Shown here in pieces: positions 49,932 to 62,927 of a DNA stretch of 64,000 bases. The position numbers and the translations under genes are program-made. Every line of letters starts with the position of its first letter. Position 1 is the stretch's first letter. Origin of the DNA: an uncultured Ureaplasma sp. (GTDB lineage: Bacteria > Bacillota_I > Bacilli_A > Mycoplasmatales > Mycoplasmoidaceae); NCBI GenBank assembly GCA_947039515.1, contig CAMQYY010000001.1:62001-126000 (forward strand), written 5' to 3'. Below the pieces are notes generated by a model. That model searched no databases and had not been told where the DNA came from. It saw only the letters and a program-made list of their open reading frames with translations.

Positions 49932-50523
49932 ATATTTTTCTTCGATTATTAAATGAATGTTTTAATGTTTCATTATCAGCATAATCAACTGATGCATTTA
50001 GCGGAATCCCAAAACCTATTCTGCTTATAATAATATCTTTTTTTGAAAGAATTTCTTTTATATATTGAGCTGTCATTTCGCCATCATGTGTAAAATTTGT
50101 TGCAATTATTACTTCAAGAATATCATTATCAATTCTATCAATTAATGAATTAATATTAGTATGTTCTACTAAAACATTTTTCTTAAAAGAAATTTCACCA
50201 TTAGTGATATGATAGAGACCATTATATAATTTAGAATCTTCAATCCTATCTAATTCATCAATATTAGAAACAACACAAATTTTTGTTCTATCTCTTGAAC
50301 TACTAAGACAAATAGCGCATTCATCTTTTACTGCAATATTTCCGCAAGTTTTACAAATTTTAACATAATCATGAGCTTCTTTTATTTTCAAAATGAAAGT
50401 TCTTATATATTTATCATCTTGTTTTAATATAAAATGAGCTATCTTATTTGCTGATTTTAAACCTATATTGGGTAAAGATCTTATTGCATCTATTAAATGT
50501 TCAAATTCTTTGGGTTTAGTCAT
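49930..50523 (-). CDS. recR: Recombination protein RecR
   Basis: LPNIGLKSANKIAHFIL, C4 zinc finger CKTCGNIAVKDECAIC, Toprim-like VVSNIDELDRIED. Confidence 0.93.
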   Translation of the reverse strand: MTKPKEFEHLIDAIRSLPNIGLKSANKIAHFILKQDDKYIRTFILKIKEAHDYVKICKTCGNIAVKDECAICLSSSRDRTKICVVSNIDELDRIEDSKLYNGLYHITNGEISFKKNVLVEHTNINSLIDRIDNDILEVIIATNFTHDGEMTAQYIKEILSKKDIIISRIGFGIPLNASVDYADNETLKHSFNNRRKI

Positions 50524-50529
50524 ATATAA

Positions 50530-50832
50530 TTAGATTAAATTAGCTAAACCTGGTGCTAAATTATTAGCTAAATCATTTTTGCCTTTAACAACACCATTAA
50601 TAGCTTGGTTACAAGCAGTTGCAATAATAGCTTGTAATGTTTCTTTATCTGAAGCATCAATTAATGACTCATCTAAAATTTTAATTTCAATAATTTGAAA
50701 AGAACCTTTTATTAAAACTGAAATTGCATTTTGATAAGTATATTCAAAAACTCTAACATCATATTCTGCCATTTCTTTTTTCATTTTGCTTTGCATTTGA
50801 GTAGCTTGAGCCATTAAATCTTTCATGTTCAT
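50530..50832 (-). CDS. YbaB/EbfC family nucleoid-associated protein
   Basis: MNMKDLMAQATQMQSKMKKEMAEYDV..., located between dnaX and recR. Confidence 0.9.
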   Translation of the reverse strand: MNMKDLMAQATQMQSKMKKEMAEYDVRVFEYTYQNAISVLIKGSFQIIEIKILDESLIDASDKETLQAIIATACNQAINGVVKGKNDLANNLAPGLANLI

Positions 50833-50846
50833 AATTTATTTTTCCT

Positions 50847-52700
50847 CTAATTATTTAAAATATCTAGCAATAATTTTGTGCTATTTTCTTCACTATTACT
50901 ATTTTTTATTATATCAATATTTAAATCTTTTTGTAGTTTTATGTCATTTGAAATTTCTTTTAAAACTATTGCATATCTTTTTGATAAATCCCTATCAACT
51001 CCAATTACAATATTTAATTCACCAAACATTTTTTCAAATCAATTATTAAACAATTCAGATTGAATAATTCGATTAAAATTATTAGCACTTGTTTGATTTT
51101 TAAAAAGAATAACACATCCTTTTTCTGAAGTAATTAAAAATTTTTCAGCAAATTGAAGTAAATATAATTCATCTGGAAAATTATTTTCTTTAAGGATATC
51201 TATTAATTTTTCATTAAATTCTATTTTTTTTTGATTATTTGAATTATTTGCTATTCTAGAAAAAATTTCTTCTAATGAAAGAGTAATATTCAATTTTCTT
51301 TTTAAAGTATTATCAAAGGAAATTGAATCATGGTTTTGTTGACTTTCTTTTTCTTTTATTTCACTTAATGTTTGTTCAAATGGAAATTGTTCGATTAATG
51401 ATTCTTTTTTTACTGTTTTATTTTTCAAGCTTGAAATATTTAGTGGTGTTATTTTAAAAATACTCTCATCAAAAAAAATATCTTCTTTTTTTGAAAATAT
51501 TATCATATCTTTAATATTTTCTTTATCTTCTAAATTTTCTTTTACTTCTATTTTAAACTCTTCACTTAAAGTTTCATAGTTAATTTGTTTGTCATTTATT
51601 TGAAGACTTTTATTTTTTTCATCATTATTTTGACTAAATATTTCAGTCGCCTTTAAAGTTAATATTTCAAAATTAAATCTTGGTTTATAACATTTTTTAA
51701 TTTTAGGTAATTCTTTATTTCAAAGATCAACAACTTCAATTATTTTTTCAATATTAAATATTTTAAGATCGTCAACATTTAGTGAAGTTAATTTATTTAA
51801 AAGAATAAAATTATTAGTTTTTATAAAAATTAATTTATCTAAAAGTATTTCTAATAAGTCACTTAATAAAATATAAAAATCAATTCCTTTTTTATCATAT
51901 TCATTAATTGCAATAATTAAATCTTGATAAGAATATGAAAAAATTAAGTTTAATAAATTAATCTTATTATTAATATTTATTAAACCATATATTTCTTCTA
52001 CATTAGCTAACTTAATTTTTTCAAATAAAGTACTTAATTGATCTAAAATAGAAATAGCATCTCTAGCAGAACCATCAGCTATATCTACAATAGTGGTAAT
52101 TGCAGCATTATCAACTTTTATATTTTCATTGATAGCTATTTGATTTAAATGCTTTATCAATGAAATATTACTTATTTTTTTGAAATCATATCTTTGGCAT
52201 CGACTAATAATTGTTCCTGGTATTTTATTAAATTCAGTAGTGGCAAATATAAAAATAATATGTGAAGGAGCTTCTTCTAATGTTTTTAGAAAAGCATTTC
52301 AAGCATTTGTTGTTAACATATGAGCTTCATCAATAATATAAACTTTATATTTTAATCTCATTGGTTGATAAACGACTGTTTCAATTATTTTTCTAATTTC
52401 ATCAACACCATTATTAGAAGCAGCATCAAGTTCTAAAAAATCGATTGATTTATCAATAGATAGGCAATTTTCACATTTATTACAACAATCAGAAAATTGT
52501 AAATCTAAACAATTAACAGATTTTGCAAAAATTTTTGCAATTGATGTTTTTCCAGAACCTTTTGGACCTGAAAAAATATAAGCATGATTAATTCTTTTTG
52601 AACTAATTGAGTTAATCAAAGTTTGAATAATTAATTTTTGATCAATTATTTGAGAAAAATTAGAAGGTCTATATTTTCTATAAAGGGCTATTTTAGACAT
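50847..52700 (-). CDS. dnaX: DNA polymerase III subunit gamma/tau
   Basis: YRKYRPSNFSQIIDQKLIIQTLINSI, GPKGSGKTSIAKIFAKSVNC, CCNKCENC, LELDAASNNGVDEIR, VYIIDEAHMLTTNA. Confidence 0.95.
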
Positions 52701-54462
52701 ATTCACTTTCTTTTTTAAATTCAATAATATCTTTGTTTCTAAATTTTAATAAAAAACTTTGAGAATAAAATTTAAAATCATCTTTTAAGAAAATATAAGA
52801 ATTAAGGAGAGTAAAACCAAAAATGACAAAAGGCAAAATAATTGATAAAGATAAGGCAAGGAAGTTATTATTATTAATTGCTTCAATATTATTAAAATTA
52901 GTTATATAAACAATTGACATTGACAAGTAAATTATAAAAATTGGAATTAATGGAATTAGAACATTTTTCTTAAAGAATGTTTTCTCATAATTTATAATAT
53001 GTTCTTTAATATGATTTGAAACTAAAAAATATTCAACAGTAGAACTAATACTTCAGCCTATTATTATTCCTAAAAATAAAGCTGAATTAATGTGTTCAAC
53101 TGGAAAAGAAAAACAAAATATTAAAAGAAAAATAGTAGTAGAAATAATTAAGATTACTACTTTAATAAAACTATATTTTAATATCCTATCAAAACATCCT
53201 AAAATTGGTAATAAATGTCGATATGGTGCTGATAAACTCTCTATAACAAATGGGATTATTAAACCAATAGTTAATGTTAAATTTAAAAAAATTGTAGTTT
53301 TATTTGCTAAAAGAGAATACATAAATGGAGAAAGTGTAATAAATGACACAACAATAAAACTAATATTTAATATAGCTCCTAAGTGATATCTTTTAAATGT
53401 TTCAAAAGAAAATTTTCTTTCATCATTATATTCATGAGCAATACTTGGTAATGATGCATCAAGAATAGAATGCAATATCTCTGAATAGGAAACTATTATC
53501 AATAAGTAAAGAGAGAATTCTCCTGCAGCTTCAAAGGTTGGAAATAAACCACTACCTCCTCCATGATCTCCATGAAAAGGTACATGTTCACCAAGATTTA
53601 ATGTTAAGATACCAAAAATAACAAAAATTATTGCATTTAAATCAGAACCTATTTGTTTAAGAAAATCATTAACTATTGAAATAAAATTATTTTTATATAT
53701 TTTTTTTACTTCTGGTTTTACTTTTCTATATCAAGGCATGTATTTTTTTAAATATATTCTAGCTATTGATATTACAAAGAAAGTTTTAAACGCTAAAAGA
53801 AAAGTTATTATTATATTCATATTAATAAAGGATAGATTTATCTGGTTATTTATTTGCAAAACTAAAAGAGTAATAATTATTCCATTAAATATAAATGTAA
53901 AGAAAATATTCAAGAAATTAGAATAAAAATCTTTTTTATAAATAAATAATAAAATAGTTATTATTGGAGTGATTCCAAAAGTAATTAAAGCTTCAGTTAC
54001 ATTTGCTAAAATAAATAATGTTGCTTCATATCAAGGAATTGGAATATTATGAGCAGGATCATTTGAAGTAGGAATACTTCCATTAGGTCAAAATCAAGGG
54101 AAAATAAAGGCTAATAAAATAATAAGAGTAATATAAAAAGCACCAATTTTTCGATATTGAAGCTTAAGATTAGCGATCATTAAATTGGCATCTTCATGCC
54201 TATTTTCAAAAATAGGGCCGTAAAGATTTTTCTTACTAACATTATTGATACCAGCATGAGAAAAATTAACATAAGGTAATAATCCTAAAATAACTGATAA
54301 AAATCCAAATGATCCTAGGCTAAAAGCATTTTCAATAAGTGAGCTTCTTATAAATACAAAAAGTAATGTAATAAGAGCCAACATAACTGAAACAACGGTA
54401 TTTATTACTGTTGTTTTTGATAGAGCATATTTATCATTTTTATTATAAATAGATCTATGCAT
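52693..54462 (-). CDS. Large multi-pass membrane protein (MATE/Wzx-like flippase resemblance)
   Basis: Four ORFs in one frame under code 4. Repeated hydrophobic helices: VINTVVSVMLALITLLFVFIRSSLIENAFSLGSFGFLSVILGLLPYVNF... Confidence 0.7.
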
Positions 54463-54464
54463 TT

Positions 54465-55313
54465 CTAGTCCAAATTCAACATTTTTAATAATTCTCTAGT
54501 AGCACCGTTCTCATTATTATTATATTTTGTAGTTCTTCTTGCAGATAATTTTGGTCCAGTTGTAGCATTTTTCATAGCAATTCCCCAAGTAGCAGCATCA
54601 ATCATACTAATATCATTATCACCATCACCAATTGCAAAACATCTTTCAATTGGAATACCATAATAAGAACTTAAGTATTTTAAAGCACTACCTTTTGATA
54701 CATATTCAGAGTTAATTTCAATAATGCAACTATCATTGATTGTATAATTTCTAATAATTAATGTTGGTGCTATTTCTTTTACTTCAAAGAATAATTCATT
54801 CATTTTTTCAGAATTTTTTATTGAAATAAGTATACTACAAATATTGTTTTTAATTTTATTAGTATCTTCATATAAATATTTAATTTTATTTTCATCTAAA
54901 TGAAAAATTTTAAGCATTTTGTCATAAAGTTCTGAATTTTCATGTTTCTTTCAAAACCAAGCATTTTCAGTATCTTCAATAATTATGTTATCAATTAAAT
55001 CAATAATTTTTTTATTTGAAAAAAGAGCTTTAAAAATTTCTTTGCTAAAAGTTAATGGAATTGAATATTCATTATCTTTTTCAAAGTTATAAATAATTGA
55101 GCCATTTCCAGTTACTAATAAACTTTCTAAATTTAGTTCATCATAAATGTATTTAGCGCCTCTTATAGGTCGACCAGTAGCTATACAAAAAATATGTCCT
55201 GCATCAACTATTTTTTTAACTGCTTCCTTTGTAAAATCTGTTAATTTTCCTTCTGAATTCAATAGTGTGCCATCTAAGTCACTTAATATTAAAGTTCTAT
55301 TTTTATTTATCAT
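54465..55313 (-). CDS. HAD-superfamily hydrolase, Cof type
   Basis: LILSDLDGTLLNSEGKLTDFTKEAV...ATGRPIRGAKYI...KGSALKYLSSYYGIPIERCFAIGDGDNDISMI. Confidence 0.92.
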
Positions 55314-56308
55314 TTTAAGTTCATTTCTTTTAAGAAAATATCTATATTTTCTTTTGCTATTTTTTTAGCCTTATTTTTGCCAATATCAAGTATTTTTATT
55401 ACTTCTTCATCACTGATATTATTTTTTTTATTTTGAATATCCATAATAAAATTACAAATAACATCACTAATTTTAACTTTAAAAATATGATAATTTTCAA
55501 TATTTTTAAACTCTTCTTCAATTTCCTTAATGGACTTATTTGTTATATATTTGTAAATATTAATTAAATTAGAAATACCTTTTTGATTAATAAGATCAAA
55601 TTTAACTCTATTAAAATTATCTGTTAAAGAAGTGTTAATTTTTTTTCTAATTTCTTTTTCAGAGTCTGATATTAGAATTGTTCCCTTAGAATCATTTGAT
55701 TTAGACATTTTAGTTTCAGGATTAACTAAGTCCATTATTCTAATGTCTATTGTACTTTCACATGGTACTGGTACTTTAAAAATTTCTTTTTTAAACTTAT
55801 TATTTATTCTAACTGCAATATTCTTTGTTAACTCTAAATGTTGTCTTTGATCATTACCAACAACTACAATATCAGATTGATATAATAATATATCAGCTGC
55901 CATTAATGTTGGATAAATTAACAAACCAGTTGGTATGTATTCGGTTTTATTATCAAGTTTTGATTTTAGAGACTTATCCTTAAATTGAGTCATTCGATTC
56001 AATTCACCTAATGTTGTATTACAAGCAAGAATATAACCTAATTGAGTATGTTCAGGTACATCACTTTGAGTAAAAAGAACATTTTTATTAAAATCAAAAC
56101 CACAAGCAATTAGTGTTTTAGCTAAATCAATTTTATATTCTAAGAATTGTTTTGTAATTAAATTATTTGTAGTAATGGCATGCAAATCAGCTATAAAAAC
56201 AATAATATCATTATCCTTTTGCAAATTAATTAATTCTTTTATAGCACCAAGATAATTACCTAAAGTTATATTATTTGAGGGTTGTATTCCTGCGATTGCT
56301 TTTTTCAT
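55310..56308 (-). CDS. trpS: Tryptophanyl-tRNA synthetase
   Basis: AGIQPSNNITLGNYLGAI, VGNDQRQHLELTK, KMSKSND. Confidence 0.96.
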   Translation of the reverse strand: MKKAIAGIQPSNNITLGNYLGAIKELINLQKDNDIIVFIADLHAITTNNLITKQFLEYKIDLAKTLIACGFDFNKNVLFTQSDVPEHTQLGYILACNTTLGELNRMTQFKDKSLKSKLDNKTEYIPTGLLIYPTLMAADILLYQSDIVVVGNDQRQHLELTKNIAVRINNKFKKEIFKVPVPCESTIDIRIMDLVNPETKMSKSNDSKGTILISDSEKEIRKKINTSLTDNFNRVKFDLINQKGISNLINIYKYITNKSIKEIEEEFKNIENYHIFKVKISDVICNFIMDIQNKKNNISDEEVIKILDIGKNKAKKIAKENIDIFLKEMNLK

Positions 56309-56428
56309 TCTTTTCCAATTTTTTAATATATAATTTTAAATTATATAAAAATTTATATTAAATTAAATTAATTATTGAAATGTAGTAAATAATAATGTAT
56401 ATTATAAAAGTAAAATATAGGAGTATTT

Positions 56429-56626
56429 ATGTCAAGAGTAGATGATATAACAAAAAAAGGTCCACTTTTTGGTAATACAAGATCTCATGCTATGAATCAC
56501 TCTCGTAGAAATTGAAATCTTAACTTGCAAACAGTTGTAATTAAAGATGGACCAAATAAAACTAAAAGAGTAAAAGTTTCTGCTAGAACAATGAAAACTT
56601 TAAAAAAGAAAAATTTAATTGCTTAA
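56429..56626 (+). CDS. rpmB: Ribosomal protein L28
   Basis: 65 aa: MSRVDDITKKGPLFGNTRSHAMNHSRRNWNLNLQTVVIKDGPNKTKRVKVSARTMKTLKKKNLIA. Absent from the supplied ORF track because of TGA. Confidence 0.93.
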
Positions 56627-56631
56627 TATAT

Positions 56632-56666
56632 AAAAAAAATTCATTTTAAAAATGAATTTTTTTTAT
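56632..56666. terminator. Bidirectional terminator between rpmB and rpe
   Basis: aaaaaaaattcatt-ttaa-aaatgaattttttttat. Confidence 0.8.
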
Positions 56667-57319
56667 ATATTTTTCATAACTAAGGCAATCATTTTTTGTT
56701 TATTAACTTTATTCGAATTAGCAAAATTACTACCTGAAACTACATAATCAACTTTATCAATAATTAATGGAATATTATCTAAATTTATCCCGCCATCTAT
56801 TTCAATTTTTAGATTATTATTATTTTCTTGTTTATATTTAAAAACATCCATTAAATTTTGAATACCTTCATTCATAAACTTTTGCCCGCCTTTACCAGGG
56901 ATAACAGTCATTATTGTGATAATTTCACAGTGATCTAAAAATTTGGAATAATCAGCAAATTTAGAATCTGGTCTAATAGCAATTCCGCCCATAAATTTTT
57001 GATTCTTTAAAAAATTTAAACATTCAAAAATAGATTTTTCATCAATGAATTCATATTGAAAAGTATATGAATCAATATTAAATTTTGATAATGATTTTAA
57101 TCATTTTAAGGGTTCTCAAACCATGGTATGAACATTAATTTTCAATCCCATATCTAAAATTGGTTGAATATGTTTGATATCAAAAGCTGTATTATTAACA
57201 TAAGAATCCATAATATCAAAATGAATAGTATTAATTCCTATATCTTTTGCTTCTTTAATTTCTTCCATTAAACTTTCTTTATTAAATCCTAATATTGAAG
57301 GTTCTAAAATTTTATTCAT
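56663..57319 (-). CDS. rpe: Ribulose-phosphate 3-epimerase
   Basis: EPSILGFNKESLMEEIKEAKDIGINTIHFDIMD, GGIAIRPDSK, ITIMTVIPGKGGQKFM, IEIDGGI. Confidence 0.92.
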
Positions 57320-58175
57320 TGTAAATTTCCTTCATAATAAAGTCATGAATTGCAGATGTTTCGTTCGAACCAATTATATAATTAGCAACTTTTTTAACAT
57401 TTTCTGAAGCATTTTCAAATGTAACAGAATTTTTAAACTTTTTAAGCATTTTATAATCATTATCTGAATCACCAAAAACATAAATATCTTCATCATTATT
57501 AATATTTAATAGTTTAGCTACTTTTTTAATTGAATAATATTTATCAATTCCAATTGGGTCACAATCAATATAACAGTATTGTGGTTTTAGAATACTTACA
57601 TCTTTTGAATTAGTAAATTTTTCTTTTACTTCTTCATAAATTATGTCTCTTAAAAAAGATTCTGTTTTTAGAGCCATATGAATAATATTTTCACTTAATG
57701 TGTCTTTAACATCATTAAGTTTACTATAAGATTTTTTAAGAGTTTCTATATCATCACCACCAAAAAAATGACTACACTTAATGTCATTAAAATTTGAATA
57801 AAAATTAGTTTTATAATTTTTATTCAATGTGCTTCAATGAAAGTCTACCTTATGCTTTTTTGCTAAATCAAGAAAAATATCAATGTTCTTCTTATCGATA
57901 AATTTTTCAGTTATAAAAATTGGTTTTGAATTACTAACATCAGTAATAACGCCGCCATTTGATGTAATAATATATTTTTCTATCCCTAATTCTCTAATGT
58001 ATTCTAATGAAGAAGTATAGTGTCTACCAGTTGCTAAAATAACATGATAATCATCTTTAATAAGTTTTTTAATAACTAATGATGCTGATGGATTTATTTT
58101 TCTAATATCTCCTGTTTCTTTATTTCTATATAATAAAGTTCCATCTAAATCAAAGACAAATAATTTATTTTTCAT
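57312..58175 (-). CDS. HAD-superfamily hydrolase, Cof type
   Basis: MKNKLFVFDLDGTLLYRNKETG...LATGRHYTSSLEYI...YVFGDSDNDYKMLKKF. Confidence 0.9.
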
Positions 58176-58267
58176 ATATTCTCCATATTCATTGTAATTA
58201 TACATTTAATGATACTTAATATAATGATTATTTATATAATGTGAAAATATTTGTTAAAATATACTAT

Positions 58268-58984
58268 ATGAATAGTGAATTAGCAATTTTTATTACAATA
58301 TTATTAGCAATTTTTATTGGCTATTTTTGAGGAAGTTTAATTTGATCTTCAATAATAGGAAGGTTTTTTTATAATATCAATGTTGTGGATTTAGGTAGTG
58401 GTAGTGCTGGAAGTACTAATACTGGCCGTTTTTTACCTAAAAAAGTTAAGTATTTAGTTTTTATTCTTGATGCTTTAAAAGGAGTCATTCCTGTTTTAAT
58501 AATATATGGAATACAAATCACATTATTAAAAGAACATTTAATAAAGACACAATATTTTGATTCTTTTTTATTGAGTTATATTGCTGGTTTTTTTGGTATC
58601 ATTGGGCATTGTTTTCCAATATTTTTTAAATTTAAAGGCGGAAAAGGAATTGCTAGTTTCTTTGGTTTAATATGTATGTTATCTATATTAATTACCATTG
58701 GTGGTTCTATAGTATGATACATAGTATTGAAAATTCGAAAAACTGTTTCACTCGCTTCAATAATGGCTTCACTTTCAACTATGGTTTTTATATTTATTCC
58801 TGGATTTAATTTTTTCTATTTATTAGATGATAACATTAACAGTGTTTTTAGTTATCTTACAACTGATATATATATAACAACTTATATATTTGTATTATTA
58901 CTTTTAATTAACATAGTTGTTATTTATTCACATAGAGATAACATACATAAATTAAGAGAAAAAAGAGAATATTCTTACAAATAA
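58268..58984 (+). CDS. plsY: Acyl-phosphate:glycerol-3-phosphate acyltransferase
   Basis: GYFWGSLIWSSIIGRFFYNINVVDLGSGSAGSTNTGR...LDALKGVIPV...GHCFPIFFKFKGGKGIASFFG. Confidence 0.93.
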
Positions 58985-58985
58985 T

Positions 58986-59483
58986 TTACTTAATTAAGAT
59001 ACTAAATTGATCATAGTAAACTTTATAATTATTTTGGATATTATTTCTTTTTGATCAACGGATATCAATTAATAATTCTTTATTGTTTTGATTGATTTTG
59101 TATTTTGGTAATATTAGATAGTCATCACTATTTTTAAAAGCTGGAATCATTCCAATAGTTTCAGTCATTATCTTTAGAATATTATTATCAATGTTTTTAT
59201 AAATAAACATTATCTTATCTTCATCATGTTGTTCATTAACATTAGTAAGAATATTTAGTGCTTTTTTCTTATCTATAAAATTATTAATTTTATACTTCAT
59301 ATGTTTTTCATTATCATGTTTATCTAAAAAAGTTTCTTTTCATGTTTTGTAATCAAAAGAATTATCAGAACTAGATGTTATGTTATTGTAATCATAATTT
59401 ATAAAAAGAGATAACACTACTGAACTAGTTATTGTTAGAAGTGCTATTAATGATATTAATATATTTTTTTTAGGTGATTTCAT
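58986..59483 (-). CDS. Hypothetical protein with N-terminal signal anchor
   Basis: MKSPKKNILISLIALLTITSSVVLSLFINYDYN... in frame with ORF 59055-59300. Confidence 0.7.
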
Positions 59484-60507
59484 TGCCATCAATATAGTCC
59501 TCTAAATTTTCAATAGTGATATTTTTTATTGATGTCTTGTTAATTAAATTATTTTTAATATTTTTTGTAAAATTAAATGATTTTTTAATTGCAATTCTTT
59601 TTATTTTGTTCTTAAATTCAATATCAAATGAACAATTGATATTACCATTTGAATTATAGGGAATAAATATTCCTGAATAGCCATCATTTATTGCTACTTC
59701 TAATGTTTTTGTTTCATCATTAAAATGAAATTTTTCATCAATATTTAGTGAGAAATTAGTTCCAAATAAATATTTATTATTAATCGAAAATTTTAATGTT
59801 TTCAAAATATTATCAATATAATAGTCAATCTCAAAATTAATATTTGAAAAAATAATATTTTCAATATTATTTTTCTTAAAATTAATTATGGTATTAATAG
59901 GCTCTGTTAAATCGTTAAAATTATTCATTCCATATGTCAATAATTCAGTTGAATCACTCACATAAGGATTTAAATTAATATCTCCATTTTGATTATTAAT
60001 CTCATAAAAATTAGAATATTGAACATTAAAATTTGCTATATTTTTATTAACTTCATTAATAAAAATATATCTATCAACATCATCATTAAGACCTGTTATT
60101 ACATAATCATTAAAAATATTTTGATTAAAAACTGGTTCAAAATTAAAATTAATATTCTTATTATTTTGAATATTTTCATCTAAATTTGATTTTTTTGTAT
60201 CAAGTATAAAATCAAAACTATACTGGTTGATATTATATGCTGGTTTTTCTGTATTAAGAATTTGTTTTGAAATATATTCTTTTTCTCATTTAAGGGGGAT
60301 GTTTAAAACAGAAGCAAAATATGTTTTAAGATTTAGATAAAAAGAATTTATTGGTAAAAATGAATTTGAATAAATATAAAAGTTACCATTAAAATTTCAT
60401 GAACCATAATTATCATCAATTTCAATATTATCAATTCATGATTTATAATAAATACTTGGATTTAATTCATTTAAATCAGGATAAGTAGGCTTAATAAAAT
60501 ATGACAT
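59470..60507 (-). CDS. Hypothetical protein, no recognised domain
   Basis: 346-codon frame including ORF 59470-59961. MSYFIKPTYPDLNELNPSIYYKSWIDNIEIDDNYGSWNFNGNF... Overlaps the start of 58986-59483. Confidence 0.7.
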
Positions 60508-60569
60508 TATTTTCTCCTATAAAAATATATAGAAGTTTTTTATTTAAAAAGACTAAATAATATAATAAA

Positions 60570-60608
60570 AAAACCTTTTCTATTTAAATTAGTAAAAGGT
60601 TTTTTTAT
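60570..60608. terminator. Terminator-like hairpin between hypothetical gene start region and ppa
   Basis: aaaaaaacctttt-ctatttaaattagt-aaaaggttttttt. Confidence 0.7.
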
Positions 60609-60635
60609 ATTTGAGTATAAATTTTATTTACACTA

Positions 60636-61187
60636 TTATTTAGTATATTTTTCAGGTCTTTCAATTATCATTTTTTTAACAAATTCTTCTTTTGGTAAAT
60701 CTCTGTATTTATTCATTAATTCAACACATTCATCATAAACTTCAATTGCTCATTCCTTATCTTTGAAACCATTAATCACAACTTTTTTCTTTTGAAGGTT
60801 TTTATAATTTTCAAAAAAATCTTGAATTTCCTTTAATAAATGTTCAGGAATATCATTTAAAGTTTCAATATGATTGTATCTAGGATCACAATCAATAATA
60901 CCAATAAGTTTTGTATCTGTTTCATTTCCATCAATCATATCCATAGCTCCAACTATTCTAGTAGGAACAACAACACCTGGTTGAAATTCTTGATCAGCAA
61001 ATAATACTACATCAAGTTCATCTCCATCTCAATCTAAAGCCTCTTTTATAAAACCGTAATTTTGTGGATAAGCTGATGAACCATATAAAATTCTATCTAC
61101 TCTTATTTCTTTACTATTTCTATCAAATTCATATTTAATCTTTGAATTCTTTGGAATTTCAATTGTCACATCTAAAATTTTTTTCAT
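60636..61187 (-). CDS. ppa: Inorganic pyrophosphatase
   Basis: [57 protein letters not shown]. Confidence 0.95.
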
Positions 61188-61360
61188 TTTTACTCTTTTA
61201 TGTTTTAATATTTTAAAAATTATAACAAAAAAAATAAAATGATGCCAATAAAATTATTATCTTATTTTTTGTTATTTAAACTTTTTTTAATTAAGAAGAC
61301 TTTATAAATATCTATAAGGATTTAGTTTTATAATAATTTACATATACTAAGGACATAGTG

Positions 61361-62890
61361 ATGATTATGAAAGAAAAAAAAATATTAAGAGATTCTAAAG
61401 GGTCTCCTGTTGATAATGATCAGGCTTCAAAATCATTAAATATAAGTAAAAATCATGGTTATACTTTAATACAAGATACACATTTACTTGATAAACTAGC
61501 TCATTTTTCAAGGGAAAGAATTCCTGAAAGGGTTGTACATGCAAAAGGTGCAGGTGCTTATGGTAAATTTACACTAAAAAAAGATATGAGTGAATATACA
61601 GATGCTAAAATTTTTACTAATATGAAAGTAGAAACACCTTTATTTATTAGATTTTCAACAGTTGGTGGTGAATCTGGTTCTGCTGATGTTGCTAGAGACC
61701 CAAGAGGTTTTGCTGTTAAGTTCTATACTGAAGATGGTAATTATGATATTGTTGGAAATAACACACCTATATTTTTTATAAGAGATGCTATAAAATTTCC
61801 TGATTTTATTCATACTCAAAAAAGACACCCCCAAACAAATTTAAAAGATGCAAACATGGTTTGAGATTTTTGAAGTTTAACTCCAGAATCACTTCATCAA
61901 GTTTTATTTCTTTTTACAGATAGGGGAACACCTAAGAATTATCGAGAAATGAATGGATTTGGAAGCCATACTTTTATGTGATATAAGGCTAATGGAGAAT
62001 TTTCATGAGTTAAATATCATTTCATTTCAACTCTTGGTTTTAAGGGTTTAACTTCTGAAGAAGGTGATGAAATTGCTAAAATAGATCCAGATCATGCTAC
62101 TAGAGATTTATTTGAAAATATTAAAAATGGTAATTTTCCTAAGTGAAAATTATTTGTTCAAATAATGTCAGATAAAGAAGTTAAAAAAATGAAATTAAAT
62201 CCATTTGATGTAACTAAGGTTTGATTGCATAAAGATGCTCCTTTAGTAGAAGTTGGAGAAATTGTTTTAGATAGAAATCCAGAAAACTACTTTACAGATG
62301 TTGAACAAGTAACTTTTTCACCAGGTAATTTCGTTTCAGGTACATCAGCTAGCCCAGATAAACTATTACAAGGTAGATTATTTGCATATGGAGATGCTGC
62401 AAGATATAGAGTCGGTGCTAATCATAATCAATTAGAAGTTAATAGACCAAAAACTAAGGATAACTATACAAATGAAAGAGCTGGAACTATGGCTAGTTCA
62501 AAAGATTATGGTTCATCTAATAATTATTTCCCAAATTCACAAAATGATGGAAGTACTACAAATGCTATTTCACCTCCAATAATTGGTATCAATTCAGCTT
62601 GAATTGATAAAAATGAAGTTATAACTTATGAAGATGATTTTGTTCAACCAAATATCTTCTATACAAAAGTTTTAGATGAAAGTAAGAAGGAAGAGTTGAT
62701 AAAAAATCTTTCTAATAGTATGATGGGAATTTATGAAAATCTAAAATACAGACAAGTAGCTCTATTCTATAAAGTAGCAGAAGAATTAGGAACTAGGCTA
62801 TCTGAAAAAATGAATCTAGATTTAGAAAAAGTTAAAAGATTATCATTTTTATCTCAAGATGAAAGAATTAAAGAGACACCACTATTTTAA
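61361..62890 (+). CDS. katE: Heme catalase (monofunctional, clade undetermined)
   Basis: Full length under code 4. Catalytic His [13 protein letters not shown], Asn [14 protein letters not shown], proximal Tyr [47 protein letters not shown]. Confidence 0.96.
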
Positions 62891-62891
62891 T

Positions 62892-62927
62892 AAATAAAAA
62901 AAATCACTAATGTGATTTTTTTTATTA
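62892..62927. terminator. Bidirectional terminator between catalase and fhs
   Basis: aaaaaaaatcac-taat-gtgatttttttt. Confidence 0.8.
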
